Source: Brugia malayi (Eukaryota > Nematoda > Chromadorea > Rhabditida > Onchocercidae). Taken from it: a stretch of 64,000 nt of DNA. The translations under genes were made by a program, and so were the position numbers. Positions 48,001 to 62,400 of the stretch are shown here, piece after piece. Below the pieces are notes generated by a model. That model was not told the DNA's origin. It did no database searches and worked only from the letters and a program-made list of their open reading frames with translations. Location: NCBI RefSeq assembly GCF_000002995.4, contig NW_025062475.1:9738187-9802186 (forward strand), read 5' to 3'. Positions within the stretch are counted from its first letter, which is position 1. The number at the start of each line of letters is the position of its first letter.

Positions 48001-50078
48001 ATTTTCAACTTTTTAATTCAATCCAGCTTTCAATCTGAAATATTACGAAACAAAATTATTAAATTAAATTTTTGCCAACTTAAAACAAAGCAGTGAAAAA
48101 ATCAATACAATTAAAGACAACAACAAAAAATACAATAATAATAATAATAATAATAAAAGATTAGAAAAATTTTAATAGAAATTTTGCACAGCACAAATTA
48201 TTATAGCCTTACTAATGCTATAATTGTTTACTGATTAGAAATAATTGTTTTGTAATATTATGTACTGATTAGCATATCTAAAAGTATGCTTATAATAATT
48301 TAGCAAAGAACATATTACTATTAAAGATTTGAATTCGAATAATTTAAGGTTCCAGTAAAACAACACTAGTGATACTGAAAAATGCAGTCAGAAAAAAACG
48401 CAGAAACTAAGGAATTTTAATTTTTGCTTTGCTTAATTTGATTTATCAGTGCTGTCAAAATGATAGCGTTATCAGTTGCGGTACTGAATAACTTGATAAG
48501 AAAAATTATAAAACACATGTTTACATAGTTGTAATATTTTCAACTTGATAATATTAAGTTCATAAGAATCAAACTTTAACTAACAAATAAATATTAACTA
48601 GTTAAAATGAGGAGAAAAGAATAGAAAAGGCACTTTCCATTTACTACCAAATCTTGTTTTAAAAAAATGATTTGGTATCATTTCGTCTTTTTTAAATTTT
48701 GTTTTAAAATTTCCCCAATTTTTTTTTCCAATTGCTTTAATTTTTTAAAAGATGGCCTGCTTCAGTACTATCAATCTTTCTTTTTATTCAAAAACTTTAC
48801 CTAAAAAGTTGCTTATTAAAAATTAAAATCTATAACATCTTATCAACTCAGTCCATTTGTATCAATACTTTTGATGAGGCTAGTAATATACTGATAATAT
48901 TAAAGTTTGTAAAGAAGCATGACAAAAGTTCGTGCAAAATTTTTATCTCAAAAATATCACTATATTCGTTAAAGCATTAGATAACGCACAATGAAAGAAA
49001 AAAGAAGATATATTAATGGTAATGGTGTTCTGATAATTGTTCAAGATAATATAATAATCAATAATGATCTATTGATAATAAGTGATAATATTTTAAAAAC
49101 GAGAGAAAAAGTAAGAGAAACAATGAAATTATCTTAAGAATGATAAAAGGCTAATTTAAAACATTAACTGAGAAGAAAATTGAGAAAGAAAAAATGAAAG
49201 AATTGAAAAATGAGAAGGACTTTTTGATGGAAGTAATTGAAAAGTAACGATTGCAAAAGCACATTTTGGTAGAGTTTAACGATTGACAATGATTTAAAAT
49301 GGCAAAAAAACCAGTTCTCATATTCAATTACGGTCAACCATTTTCATCTATTTTACGTTCGTGTCATTTATATTTTATCTTTTTTTTTTTGTAATAAATA
49401 CATTAATTTTAATTTACCTTCTTTACCCTTTCTCTATTACCATTTTTTACCGTCCGTATCTCTTTTTTTTTTTATTAAAAATTTTTCTTTCTCATCTTTT
49501 CGTTCTTTCTTTTTCTCCCTTTCATTCTTTTTTTTCTTAATTTTTAGTGAATTTATTTCATCTTTTGCTGCAATATTTCTCTTTTGTTTAATTCCTACCA
49601 TATTTATTTGGCAATACTGATAGTACTGATAGTGCAGCAGATGATAAAAATACATAATGATAAATTAGGTTTGCAAAAGGTGACAAACTTAATAAATTAT
49701 GACAACTCAATTTATATATAGACATACTAATCAGATATTTCTAATAAATATTTCGTATGTAGCTATAACTTCTAAAAGTTTAGCAACATTTTTTGAGCTG
49801 ACAAATCTCGGTAATAAATTTTATCAGCCTACTTGTCATTCTAATCATAAGATGACAGAAGAAGAGTAATCTTGAAATTGTAATAACAATAACAACATTA
49901 ATAATATTTATTACTGTAATTATTATTATTATTACTACAAGAAAGTTATAGGAACTTTTATCACCAACTGTCCATCGCAGATATTAATATGTGTTACTTA
50001 CATATCAAATTTGCTTATCACATTTTCAGTTCATTATTCAGTTGCACCCAATCGCATTTATCAATAAATTATGCTTCC
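48001..50078. other. Divergent intergenic region
   Basis: Very AT-rich, with an (AAT)n run near 48135-48156 and a long pyrimidine-rich tract near 49445-49560. No exon recognised. It should contain the promoters of the transporter and the next gene. The acceptor CATTTTCAG at 50021-50029 precedes the next gene's ATG. Confidence 0.5.
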
Positions 50079-53000
50079 ATGGCAACAGAAATGCCATCTA
50101 TGGCTCTGTTATTTAGAAGAATGTCATCGTCTGAGGACAGAAGCCTATTTTGCTTCGAATTTTTCATCGAATCCATTGAAATGATATCAAATTCGACAAA
50201 TGTTCGATCACTGGAAATCAAATTTAATGATTACGAATGGTTTACTATTTCACACGGATAGTTCATTTACTTTGATTTCATGAAAGATTTAATTTTGATT
50301 TCTTCATGATCAAAACTTGTTAAATTTCAAAAATTATTTGTCCAAAATATTTAAATTTCTTGCACTGTTATAGAGTGAAGTTTAACAATAAATATTAAAA
50401 TTTTAATCTAAGCAAAATTCACATTAAATGAAACAAAAATCGATAAATCGATGTATCAATCCAAATACAGCATTTTACAAAACTATTTGTAGGATGTTGG
50501 AATAATATTGGTAAAAGATGTTACCTAATTAATGAGGCTAACTTTTTGAATCAAATGATCACCGGCAATCTTCGTGTTCGCGCGATCTGTAACGATCAGT
50601 CGATTTATTCATGTAATGTTAGCTTAGGGTCATTCTGTAGAACCAAAGTAAATCTTTTTTGTCATTTACTTTTTATTCACTTATATGAAAAAATTGTAAA
50701 AATTATACGATATGAATTATGTACAAAATTAAGTAAAATGTGATATGAATGGAGAAAATTCCCAAATTTTCTTAAATATGTCAAAATAACTTATCAATTT
50801 TTGTTTTGTTCAAAAAATATTCTGCAATAAAATTACACTTAACAATTCTTTTCCTGTATATCAATATATTTAAAAATTATTAAATTAAATTTTTAGCACT
50901 ATTGAAAAGAAATCACATCTATTTTATTCAAATTTCATTTGCTCAGTTATTTTAAGGATACGGCAAACTGCAAAGGAATTATGAAGTTATATCTATTGGA
51001 TAATTCATCAAAGAATTTGCATGTGCATGTTGCAATGCGTATTTTTAACGTAGATCGCATCCATCCCACAGTTTTTCACCGTAGTGTTCTTGCTGTTAAC
51101 AGGAATACTCAAACGGACTGGTGCCGGATGAATCGACAGGTTCAAATGAGTGTGACAATGCGACACGTTGCGATACAAGTAAAAAATTTTTAAAAAAAAT
51201 TCGTTTGTTTTTTATTATATAAATTATAAGTGAACGCAATAAAAATGGAAATCAAAACAATTTGAATTTCATTATAACAGAAATGAAATTCGATAATGAA
51301 AATGTTCAATATAATTCGCATATTGTTGTTTATTAATTGGATGCAAATTTTGACAACAATTAATTTTCATTAAGTCAAAAATAATTACTACCAATTTAAA
51401 AAGTAGTACCATATAGAGAATGCATAGATTTCATTGCATAAATATTGTTGACACACTCATTTGAAATGGAAATTTCATAATTTATTTGTTCAATTGAGAG
51501 ATGCAATAAGTCAAAGCTTTTAGTGTTTTAATTAACTAATTTTTATTTTGAAAAGTTAATGAGGAACCTGTTATAAATTTATCAGTGCATTAGTGCATTA
51601 TTAGAAATAACTGCAGTTATTATTAGTCTTGATTTAATTATAGAATAAATTGCCTTCTAATTTTTTTTTTTTTTTTTTGCTTATTTCTAATTATTTTCCA
51701 CTTTTCGACGAAAGATCAGAAATTGAAGAACAAGAAGACACAGGTAAAGGAAAAGGCAAAACATGTCACAATGAAGGATGCAGCTGTTCAACTTTCTAAA
51801 AGAATTTCTCGGCAACAGTTGACAGAAATAATTGCTGAAATAATTAGCCATGCTTTGGCTGTCAACGAAAAGAACCGACAATTAGGAAAACATTCTGGTA
51901 TATCTTAGTAATAGTATTTTTATTCGTTAAGCTGTAAAACAACAATAATAGCAACAGTAGTGATGAAAATAATAATTAATAATAATAGTAATAATATAAT
52001 AACATTATTAGAATAATAATAATAAGAGTAATAATAACAAAGGTCTAATTATAATCATTTTTAGTTCATAATGTTTTTAAATCTAATTCTTAACGATTTA
52101 CCTAATTTTATTCCATTTGTTTTAGTAATATGCTTTATTTGTTTAGTAATCTATTAATGTTTTGTTGAAATTTATTTTTGCCAATCAATTTGAGGCAATA
52201 AGCTATCAGTTGCTGGTGAGAATTCAAATCAATTCAGTAGTCCATCTAGAAAGCGAAATAATCTATCGAAGAAACCAATGAAGAAAAGTACGGAGTGCTT
52301 CAATAAAGCTAAATGTCAAAGGTTACCTATGAAATTGCCTAATTTAATCGATGATTGTCCAAAATTGAATATAGAAAGATTTTGCAACAAGCCAAGAATT
52401 ACGAATGGATCAAATAAATCTCGAAGTCACTGTTATGCAAATATTTTCTGTAATCGATCAAATAGTTATAATTCTATTTGTCAGCAACAACTGTTACGTA
52501 AATTAGATCAGTTAATTACTAAACAAATAATGCAACAAAAGATGCATGCGAAAAAATCTAATAAACTGAGCGATGCATCCAAAAATTCGAAGCAGAAAAT
52601 GGAACGATTGTGTCAAATGTCCGCTATTCCATCACATCGATCAGATAAACGATCGATCAGTGCCAGATTATCATTTATAAGTTCGTTATGTTTCTGTTTT
52701 TTAATGCAATTATTTTCTGTCCAGCTATTATTGTCATCTCATTACTGAAAATATTTCTTTCTCTACTAAACTTATTATTTTCAATTTTTTTTTTCTGGGA
52801 ATTGTAGTTTTGAATTTTGTAAACAAATTTTAGGATTGAAAAGAAGCAAAATCTGTTGTATTAATAAATTTTATTTATTTTTAGACAAAAATATTTCTAA
52901 CGTTTCAATGTTAAATAATTGTGGGTCTTTAACAAAATCAACAAATCAAAATTTAATACAAAAATCGATTAACAACAAAAGCAGTGACAAAAATAGCAAT

Positions 53001-53472
53001 TGCTCTAATCCGAAAGCAACTATAAGTGAATATAATTCCGGTTCAACTGCAAGACAATCAATTGGAAAATTAAAAAAGTAAGTAAATTCATCAAGTTTTA
53101 CTTCTTCAATTTTTTAAAAAGAAGTTATAAATTTTTAATTTAATATACCCAATTCAGTATTATTTTTTGTTTGTTTTGAATTCTTATTTTTAATAGCAGT
53201 TTAATCACAGCAAATTGGTATGTATCAAAATTTTTTTCTCTTGTAACTACAGAAATTTGACAACCGAAAGACGGAGAAATTCTAGCCATGCAATCAAAAG
53301 TGAAAGTAATCCGGAAACATTATCAGATATCAGTAGTGATATTGATTATAACGATGAAAACAGCAATGCTGAAAACGATAATGGGAAGAGTTCGACAGCT
53401 CGAACAGTCAGCAGTGAATTTTCAAATTCAAATGAAATTTCGCCAATTACTGAACTTCATTCTATCAAATGA
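50079..53472 (+). CDS. Unrecognised protein, beta-rich N-terminus and Ser/Asn/Lys-rich tail
   Basis: Likely exons: first exon from ATG 50079 to about 50260, then 50493-50647 (or from 50470), 50957-51178, 51720-51897, 52210-52693, 52885-53077 (or from 52834) and 53253-53472. From the second exon on, phases agree. The join of the first exon does not fit in phase, so its end or the existence of a further exon is open. The first 220 residues alternate like a beta sandwich (SLFCFEFFIESIE, SLEIKFNDYEWFTI, GKRCYLI, NLRVRAICND, HVHVAMRIFN); this order resembles the N-terminus of microtubule-associated protein 10, but only weakly. A helical part follows (SKRISRQQLTEIIAEIISHAL) and then a Ser/Asn/Lys-rich, probably disordered tail. 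I cannot name the protein. Confidence 0.6.
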
Positions 53473-54873
53473 TTTTCACTTTTCCAAAAGATTTCAAAAA
53501 AAAAAATTAAACTTAAAATTTACTCATTTTCAATACGTTTGTAAACAGTTTTTTTTTTTTCATCTGTACTTTCTATGTGGTAATTACTTCACTAATTTCA
53601 TTTTTTTTTTTTAATTTCTTTCTTTTATTTTTTATTAAATATTTCTCATTTAATTTTTGTTTTAATTGAAATTATTACCATTGCTTTTTGCTTTCTTTCT
53701 TTGCAACAGACTCTGTTCTTTCTTTTTTAATATAAAATAGCTTTTTGCTATCAAACAGAACAAAATTATGCACAACTTAGGCTAGTTTTTATTAATTACA
53801 CAAAGATTATTATTGTTATTATTATTATTGCTCTCCCTAGTTGGTTCAATAATTTGAGGTGCTAGAAATTAATAACAGGATAAATATGATAAAATAATTG
53901 GATAAAGTAATTGAAAATATGAATCGTTTTTCTGGAGTGAATGAGTGTATACGCCTGTATGTGGTTTACCGGTATTAGATCATACTATCACAGTTTGTGA
54001 TCTTTCAAATGATAATTTAATGTTTGATCATGATTTTGATATGGTCGACTTCAAGAAAAAATATAGGGAAATTTATCGGTAATTATTTCTTTGTATTCCT
54101 TTTTCCAAAATGATAATTTTGTGGTTGATAAATTAGATTAACGGTCATGGAAAATTGAACGGTTTCTGATAAACAATTTGAGCTTAATAAATAACGTGAA
54201 TATAATTTAAGTAAAGATTAAAAATCAAAAAATTTTTAATCCATGATAAAAAACAACTAATAATAAAATTTTTGATACTGGAGTATTCTTTTTCTTGCCC
54301 AAAATAAAATATCATTGATAATTTTCTTTTTATTAATTAAGCATTTTCTCTTCCTTTTTTTTTAAAAAAAAAAAAAAAAAAAAACAAATATAAAACCAAA
54401 ATTTTCATGGCAGAAAACATAAGGAAGATATTAGTCGATTTATCTATATATTTAAGATAAATTTTTCCAGCAAATTCTCAGATAATTTGCAGATTAATTC
54501 TCAATTTTCAATCAAATTTCGAAATATCCTATTTTACTTCATAAAGTAAGTGGCCGTTTTGTTTCGCTTCAATAAATTCTTAAATGCTTGAAAATGAAAG
54601 AAAGAAATAGGTCTAGGAAATATAGAAAAGCAAAGAAATATTATAATTTTATGCTACGATATAGAAGTGAGACATATTATTATTACTTTATGAATGGCAC
54701 AATCCATCATTCAATTCGTTTCCTTCTTCTTCAATAAATACCATTCATTGTTTGTGTTCAATTATTCTTCCTTTATGCTTCGATCAGTTTAATTTATTTC
54801 AGGGAAAATCCGTTCCGTTGAAAATAGTAAAGATGACCGGAATTTTAATTGAAATTTTCATATTATATACTTA

Positions 54874-54948
54874 CGCACATGCACACACACACACACTTAT
54901 ACACACATCTATACACATACACATACACACACACAACATGCACACACG
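54874..54948. repeat. Degenerate CA-rich microsatellite
   Basis: Runs of (CA)n broken by single changes (CATGCACAC, TATACACAC). Confidence 0.85.
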
Positions 54949-55311
54949 TATATGAAATCATTCCGTTTGGTAAAGTCAAAATCATTTACTAAATGAAAAT
55001 GATTGAAAGAAAGATTTTGAACAAGAAAAAAGAAAAAAAGTTAGAATGTTTCATCGTTTAAACAAAGAAAATTTCCCTAAAAAAAAAGTACATAATTATA
55101 TATATATGGGTGAAATCCTTTGTAAAGAGTTAAGATGGAGAAAGAGTAATAAGGGGTGTAGGAGAAAAAGAAAGGAATTGAAAATGATTTAATCAACTTA
55201 AGCAAATTTTAATTTAAGTAACTTAAAGATTCACAAATTAAAAAGTTTTCCAGTCATGCAGCATTTAAATTATTGATCTTGATAGTATAATGGCATATGA
55301 TTTTTTCAAAA

Positions 55312-55317
55312 TTTATT
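55312..55317 (-). terminator. AATAAA signal of the Prospero gene
   Basis: TTTATT on the plus strand, about 310 nt past the stop codon of the minus-strand gene. Confidence 0.45.
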
Positions 55318-55629
55318 GTTGTTGTTCAAAAAAAAAAAAAAAAAACGAAAAAAAAACTAGAATGTTTATGCATTTATCAATTTACACACTTGTAAGTTAA
55401 ATATTATTCCAGCAGATTCCCAAAAGAGACTTTTTTTTATTTGACAAGCTTTGCAAAATTTAAAAAAATAAAAATCCAAGTTCAATTTTGCTTTTTTCTT
55501 CAAATTTATACAAAAAAAAAAAAAAAATTGCAAATAATATAAATTGAAATAAAAATTAAAAAGCAACCGCAAAATAAAATGAAACATTTTGTTAGTTAAG
55601 GAAGCATTTGGAGAGACAAAAATTCTTTC

Positions 55630-56371
55630 TTAGCCCTCCAAACGTTCTAGAAAATTAGGATCCTTAAAATATTCCGGAATTGGATCATCCATTCGGTTAA
55701 TTACTTTATAAATTGTCTTTTTCCAAGATGGCTCCGCATCACGTCCACTTTGTACAGCACAAAAAAATTCACGTAATGTTTCTTGTATTACCAATGATAG
55801 CCGTTCTGGTGGCTGCAAATTAATAAATTCTATTAAAATTTATTGAAATGTAAGGGCAATAATTGAATATTCGAGACTTACCAAATGTATCATCTTTTTT
55901 TCTGTTTTGTTGTTAAGATTTCGTTTCAATTTTTTAAACCTTTTTTTTGAAAAAAAAAAGAAAATGGTGTAAACACACTAAAATTTTTCTAACAAATAAT
56001 TTTGCATAAACTTAAAAAGCATAAATTTATGGCTAAAAACATTAATAGTAACTTTGTGCAATTTTTTTCTGGTAAAAGAATTATCGTAAAATCGCACACT
56101 AGTAAAAATCCTTCCTCCTTGTTAAAATCAATGAGCTATCATACTTAATTAACCAAATATGATATTTTTCTTACTTAATATGATACTTTTCTTACTCAAA
56201 AATATTTTCCAACTAATTAACCTGAATATGGTTATTACGATTATAGTGCTGATTGAGACTTTTATAAATTTCCGATTCTGGTGTAACAATAATATCATCC
56301 TTATTCTTGATCCCTTCAGCTAGATAATTCCTTGCGTATTTATCCATTTGATTATAAAAAAATTCCCTGCA

Positions 56372-56407
<36 letters not shown>

Positions 56408-59400
56408 CAGAAATAATAATTAATAAACAGACAGAATAATACAATAATTTTCATTCAGTTATTTCGCTTTTTCAAATTTAGACCTATTAATGGTTAAGTG
56501 AACACTGATGAAAAGAGCGGAGAAATTAAGTGTACTATAATAATGATTGATAGTAAATAGCAAAATGTATGAATTTCAGTTTAATGTAAAATTATTTTCA
56601 GATTATCTAATTGCTTACTTTCAAGTTAAGGCAAAAGAAAAAAAATACAAAAATAGAAGAAAATATTTTAATATGAATAATAAAAAAAATTTTAGAAGAA
56701 TTACCAAATATTGAAGTAAAAAGAAGTACAAAAGTATTAAACAATATTGGGAAAAAATGATAAAAAGAAAGACACAGAAAATGAGATTAAAGGTAAAATT
56801 AAAATTTATGTCAAATTTTCATATTATTGCAGTAATTAAATAAATAAAATTTTTGCATTTTATTTTTACAAAAGTTATTGAAAATTTGATTTCAAAAGAG
56901 AAAAAAATCAAAGTTACAGTAATCCATTAGAATTATAAACAGTTAAATAAGCTCTCTCAAATGTATTAGGGTAAGAGAAAGGAGGTTGATGACCTGATAC
57001 GACCTCATCATCATCATCATCCCATTTCACCATTATTATCAAATCGTTATCCTGCCTTTCTTTTCTTTTCCTTCCATCATCATCTCATCACCTCATCATC
57101 ATCAATTATATGATAATCAAGTGTCAAATTACATTTCGAGGCAAATGGGACAATTTAAACAAACATATTCGTCGTTGATCCTAACGGATGAGGACGAACG
57201 CGCCAATTATTTGTTTATAAAATAGTAACCGGTTTTAGATGACCTTACATTTTTTTTTTTTCTTTCCTTTCTCATCAATATTTCGTCAATTTTCCCTCTT
57301 AACTTATGAAAAGCACCTGTTTCTATTATCGTACACCTGTCCTTTCGACTCTCAAGTATATTATATACTCAGATAAACAAATAAATAATGAATAAGTAAT
57401 ATACATACTTACAGTATTGCTTCGTCATTTTTTTTCTGTAAAGATAGAATTTATCAGTAAATGAATATTTGATCTTACTATCGCAATAGATACATCATAA
57501 AAATACTCAAATGAATTAAGTGGGCAGTATTTGTAAACAATGATATGTATATCTTCTCATTAATAATTATATAGAAATGATAAACGAAAACAGAAAAAAG
57601 AATAACAAAAATTAATCATTTCTAACTGAATAAGTGTCTGGTTAAAAGGTAAAAGTTTATAAAAATAAATTGATAATTGTACATCTAATTAATCAAAATA
57701 ATGATATATGTTAAAGTACTGCTATATAAATAATGATTGTGGTCAAATTTTAGGAAAAAATGACAAAATGTCAAAGTGTAAAATAAGAAATGAGAATATC
57801 ACTAAAGTAAAATCGTAGAGTAATATCATTTTTGATTTGATTATAATTTATTTTGCATATACAACAATTGTTCTTCATCTTTATCGTTTACATGTCTTTG
57901 ATAGATTTAATCCTTCATTTTGTTGACTTATTAAAATGGTATTTTTTAATCTAAATTCTAAAAATTAAGCAAACACATCCAACATAATAAGAATTTATCA
58001 TTTAACATCATTTCAATAGCTAAAATTTTCGATAAAAAATTTTGCTAAAAATATTCATGAATTAGCAAATGATAAGAAAATTGATGACAAAGCAAAAATT
58101 GAAATCTTATACGATTGACGAAATAGATATAACTAGATGACTGTTAGTTAAAAAAAAGAAAAAAACGAAAGCTCAGTTGAAAAACTATTCATCTTTGTTT
58201 TTTCATCTTTACAAATTTGATATTTTGAAACGAAAGAAAAGGAAAAAAGGATTTTACAAAAAATTTATCAATTAACTAAAAAGCTTGTGATTAAAATTCG
58301 CATTTTATTTAATCTAATGATGAATAATAACGTAACGAACCGGAAATTCGAAAACCATTTAACCAATTGTGCGGTGTTATTTTTATTAAAACGAATATCC
58401 GGAAAATACGACTTCAATAAAGCTGAATTCGGATAACGTGTATAAAAAAACATTAGTTTTGCCTTACGTAGATGCATCGGTGTTAAAGTTGAACTAAAAA
58501 TTTGTGCATTTTTTGTTTGCATTTTTGAAGCTGAATTTTAATCAATTTATTAAAAAGTCAATTTAATGGACTAATTAATTTAATTACTCAATCAGTTTAA
58601 TGAATTTTGCAAGAAGAACAGAAGTTTTACTGCTTTACTTTAATAGATATTGGCGTCAAACAAACCTTCCACCGATACTTCCATCATATGGTCCACAATC
58701 GCTTGCATCATCCGAATTGATCGGACTATCCCGATCATCAGCAGCAAATGTACCACCACCGTATAATGGATGACCAACCATTGTTGGTGGAAAATATGAT
58801 GATAGCTGAAAGGGATCTGCATGTTTGAAAGATTATAATAGTTATATACTCTAAAAAAGAGTAAATTAATGGATTGATAATTAATAAAAAATAATGCAAA
58901 CAATTAAAATAATAAATTGTGTAGTCTTAAAACTGTCTTTCCGTCTTTTTTTTTTTTTTTTTTTAAATATTAAGTTTTCAAAAAATAAGTAAAAAAATGT
59001 ATGTTACTTGTGGTGAGGATCGGGCGCTATTTGGAAGTGAGGATACTTCACGATTAGCAGCAGCTATTGGTTGAATTTTGTTGATCCGTGATGAATCTGT
59101 CACTTTGGATCGTTTCTTTCGTGGCGCAAATGAACTACAAAATATTTAGAAAATTTTAATAAAAAATATAAAGCTTTTTTCTCCCAATTCTCTTATAAGT
59201 GAAAATAAATTTACTAAAATTCTTGGGAAAAGAATTGAAATTTTAAAGGCGAAACATATATTCGCACCTCAAATCATCTATTTTGCGAAAAGCTGCAGTG
59301 GCTGGTGATGCTGCTTTCAAGTGTGGTACAAACGGATTGAAAGTTGTGCGAGGAGCGGAAGCAGCTGGAAAAATACCGGGCGGATGATGTGATGGTGGCG

Positions 59401-62400
59401 GTAATGGTAGGCTATTTTGTATAAAGGGATTCGGAAAAGGACCAGATTGACCGTTAAAAGAATGATACAGAGGATGGAAGAGGAATGGATTTCGATTAAC
59501 AACAACAGCTGCTGCTTGTTCACGTTGCTGCTCCACAAGTGCCGCAGTTGTACGTTGCGCGCTGATCGCTGCTTCTGCAGCTATGAATTCAGCTATTATC
59601 TGAAATTAATTCTTTAAAATCAGTCTATGTGCAAATTTCGTTGTTATGATGCACGCAAAGGGAATGATAAATGGTCATGTGATAGATGACGTACTAAAAA
59701 CTAAAAGTTTCAGCGATTGTTAGCTAATGCTGCGAATTAAATATGGCATATCATGCTTACTTCTAAGTCTTCCACTAATAACTATACAACCGTTTAGATT
59801 TAACTCCAAATACCTAATTAATCTTACAGAAATGAAGAAATCCTTTAACTGTACGTTAAATCTAATAATAATCTAATTCAGAATGTTACTTCACATCACT
59901 TTTTACCTAATTTTTTAGCTGCGTTATTCTAATTAAAATGAAATTTTAAATGATACTTAACAAATTACAATAGTATTGCAATACCTTATCAACGCTACTA
60001 TTTAATCCACTGATAAGTTCTTGTTTTAATGACTGTGCTAATTTAGCATAATCCCGCTGAATTTGTTGTTGTATCAGTTGAATTTGCGCTCGTTTTTGCT
60101 CTTCATCATTTGCGCCCAATAATTTCTTCTGTTGTTCAATCCAGTTCGAATAAATTCGTTTTTGTATATCAATCATTTCTTGTATCCTGTTCTGTAAACA
60201 AAAATATTGAAGAGAATAAAGCAAAATGAGAAAAAAAGCAAATAAATAAAGCAGTATTTAAGATATCTAAGAAAAACAAAAATTATTGAAATTATTCAAA
60301 AGCCATGCAACAACTACTAGGTGTTCATCAATTACGATTACAATTTTTTGTCAACTAATTCCATTATAAATTAAGTATATACCTGTGGGTGAATATTGGC
60401 AGCTAAACTAGCAGCTAAAATATTTTTCGGTGTTTCATTAGCCATTTTTCTTTCAGGTGATTTTTCGATATTTGCTTTATTTACTGTCTTATTATCTTCC
60501 ATCACATCCTCATTTTGTTCTAAAAATGACTAAAAATGTAAGTACCAAATTAAATTTTTTTGGAAATTTTACACTATTATTAAAGCACTTGGAAAAATTC
60601 CAGATTTATTAAAGCAATTGGAAAAAATCGATATTTTATTTTTGTAATACTTTTAAAATAATTTAAAAATTTTAGAGAAAGCTTAAAAAAAGAATAGGTA
60701 ATAATAAGAACAAACCAATTTGAGGATTGCATTCATCATCGATATCAATCGGTTGTCGTTGCGGTGCAGCACTTTTACGTCTTGATGAACTACTGCTACC
60801 ACTGTTACCACCGTTACCGCCACCACCAACACCACCGCCACCACCACCACCGGTAAATGATGCGCTTGGAGTTGGGCTTGTCTCACTCATACTATTTTCT
60901 TCCTATTGTAATAAATAGTGATTAGTAATAAATTAATGTTATTGTTACCAACAATTTTTGTCGTCTTTTTTTAATAATTTGCTCATCTTATTTCTTATTA
61001 AAAATATTTTCATAATTCCGGTGAATTAGTAAACACAACTGATCAATAAGTGGCTTAAAATCAAACCAACTTTTAGATATGATGTATCATCATCATCATC
61101 ATCGCCATCATCATCATCATCGTCATTATCATCAGCAGCATTTAACCCAAATGGTTGCTCATCAGTAGTCATTGTAATTGTTTCATCATCATCATTAGCT
61201 GGATTAATGATTGTAGCTAACGCTTCATTCTTATAATCGTTAGCTTTAACATCATTATTTACATGTGACATCGTTGATGTTAACAATTCCTGAAATATAC
61301 CAAAATATTGAAACAATGAGTTGTAAAGTGATACATTTTAATAGTCAAATAATTCAAATTCACCATGTTGCTTTCATTTTATTTTATAATAAAAACAAAA
61401 AAAGAAAAAATAATGTTACAATAAATTTTAATTAGAAAAAATTATTTGCTTAATAAATGAATGAAAATTTAAACAAACAATGGTAAAACATAAAATTTTT
61501 AAATGTGAAAAATGACTTTTTTAACAAATATAAGGCAAATTAATATTATGAAAGGCATTTACAAAGATAAAAACTTAATTTTTTGAGCGAATTAAACAGT
61601 TAGGAGAAAAAGGAAAAAAACCTAAAATTTGAAAGTGAAGCATAAACAATAAAGGTGAAACTCCACCTTTCGCTTTCTTCTATCCAATCATTAATGAGAA
61701 ATGAAATATAACAAAAAAATAAAATAAAAGTAATAATAAATCCCGCATGAAAGAAGTTGTTTACAAAAATATTACAGAAAAAAAAAACAGATTTTGCGTT
61801 TAATCTGAAATGTGTATTATGGTTCCCTGTTATTGTTGTTAAATCTTTGTCTACGGTATGATAAGAATAAGGTTATTGTTTTCTAAATTTTATATTTACA
61901 TAAAAAATGAAGGAGAAAAAATAAAAGTTAAATGGGCGAAGTAAATCACAGTAAATTGATAAAAAAAATGTCAAGAGCAAGTAAACTAATGAATCAATAA
62001 AAATGATTTTGCAAAAAAAGCGAAAAAAGTAATTAAAACAAAAAAAGAAAAAAAGAATAATTAAGTGTAAACAAAAGAAATAAAAAACAATGCTAATTAA
62101 AATAATAAGATTGATTTTTCTGAAAAAAATAGCAACAGGAATGATAATAATAATAATTCTCAATGTTACCTGATGTTCATTATTGTTAATGTTTTGTTGT
62201 TGACTAAGATTTTGGACAAAATCATCTGTATCACTAATTTGCTCCATGATATTAAACGATGATTCAAATCTTTGCTGCCTTGTTGTAATAGGAGCAGTTG
62301 TTGTTGTTGTTGTTGCCGCTATTGCTGCTGCTGTTGTTGTTGTTATCGTAGTCGTTATCCAAGGGAATATACTGCTTAAGGCAACATTGACGTTGTTATT

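Larger units (their letters stand above)
53473..55629. other. Convergent region with possible extra exons
   Basis: Mostly AT-rich with poly-A and poly-T tracts. Open codons at 53946-54078 ending at a GT donor, and 54803-54821 after a TTATTTCAG acceptor, could be extra 3' exons of the preceding gene (see findings). The rest shows nothing. Confidence 0.4.

Noticed and set aside
61873..62169. Hydrophobic tail following the second Prospero exon
   Set aside because: It is intron read-through past a good GTAACA donor at 62169.
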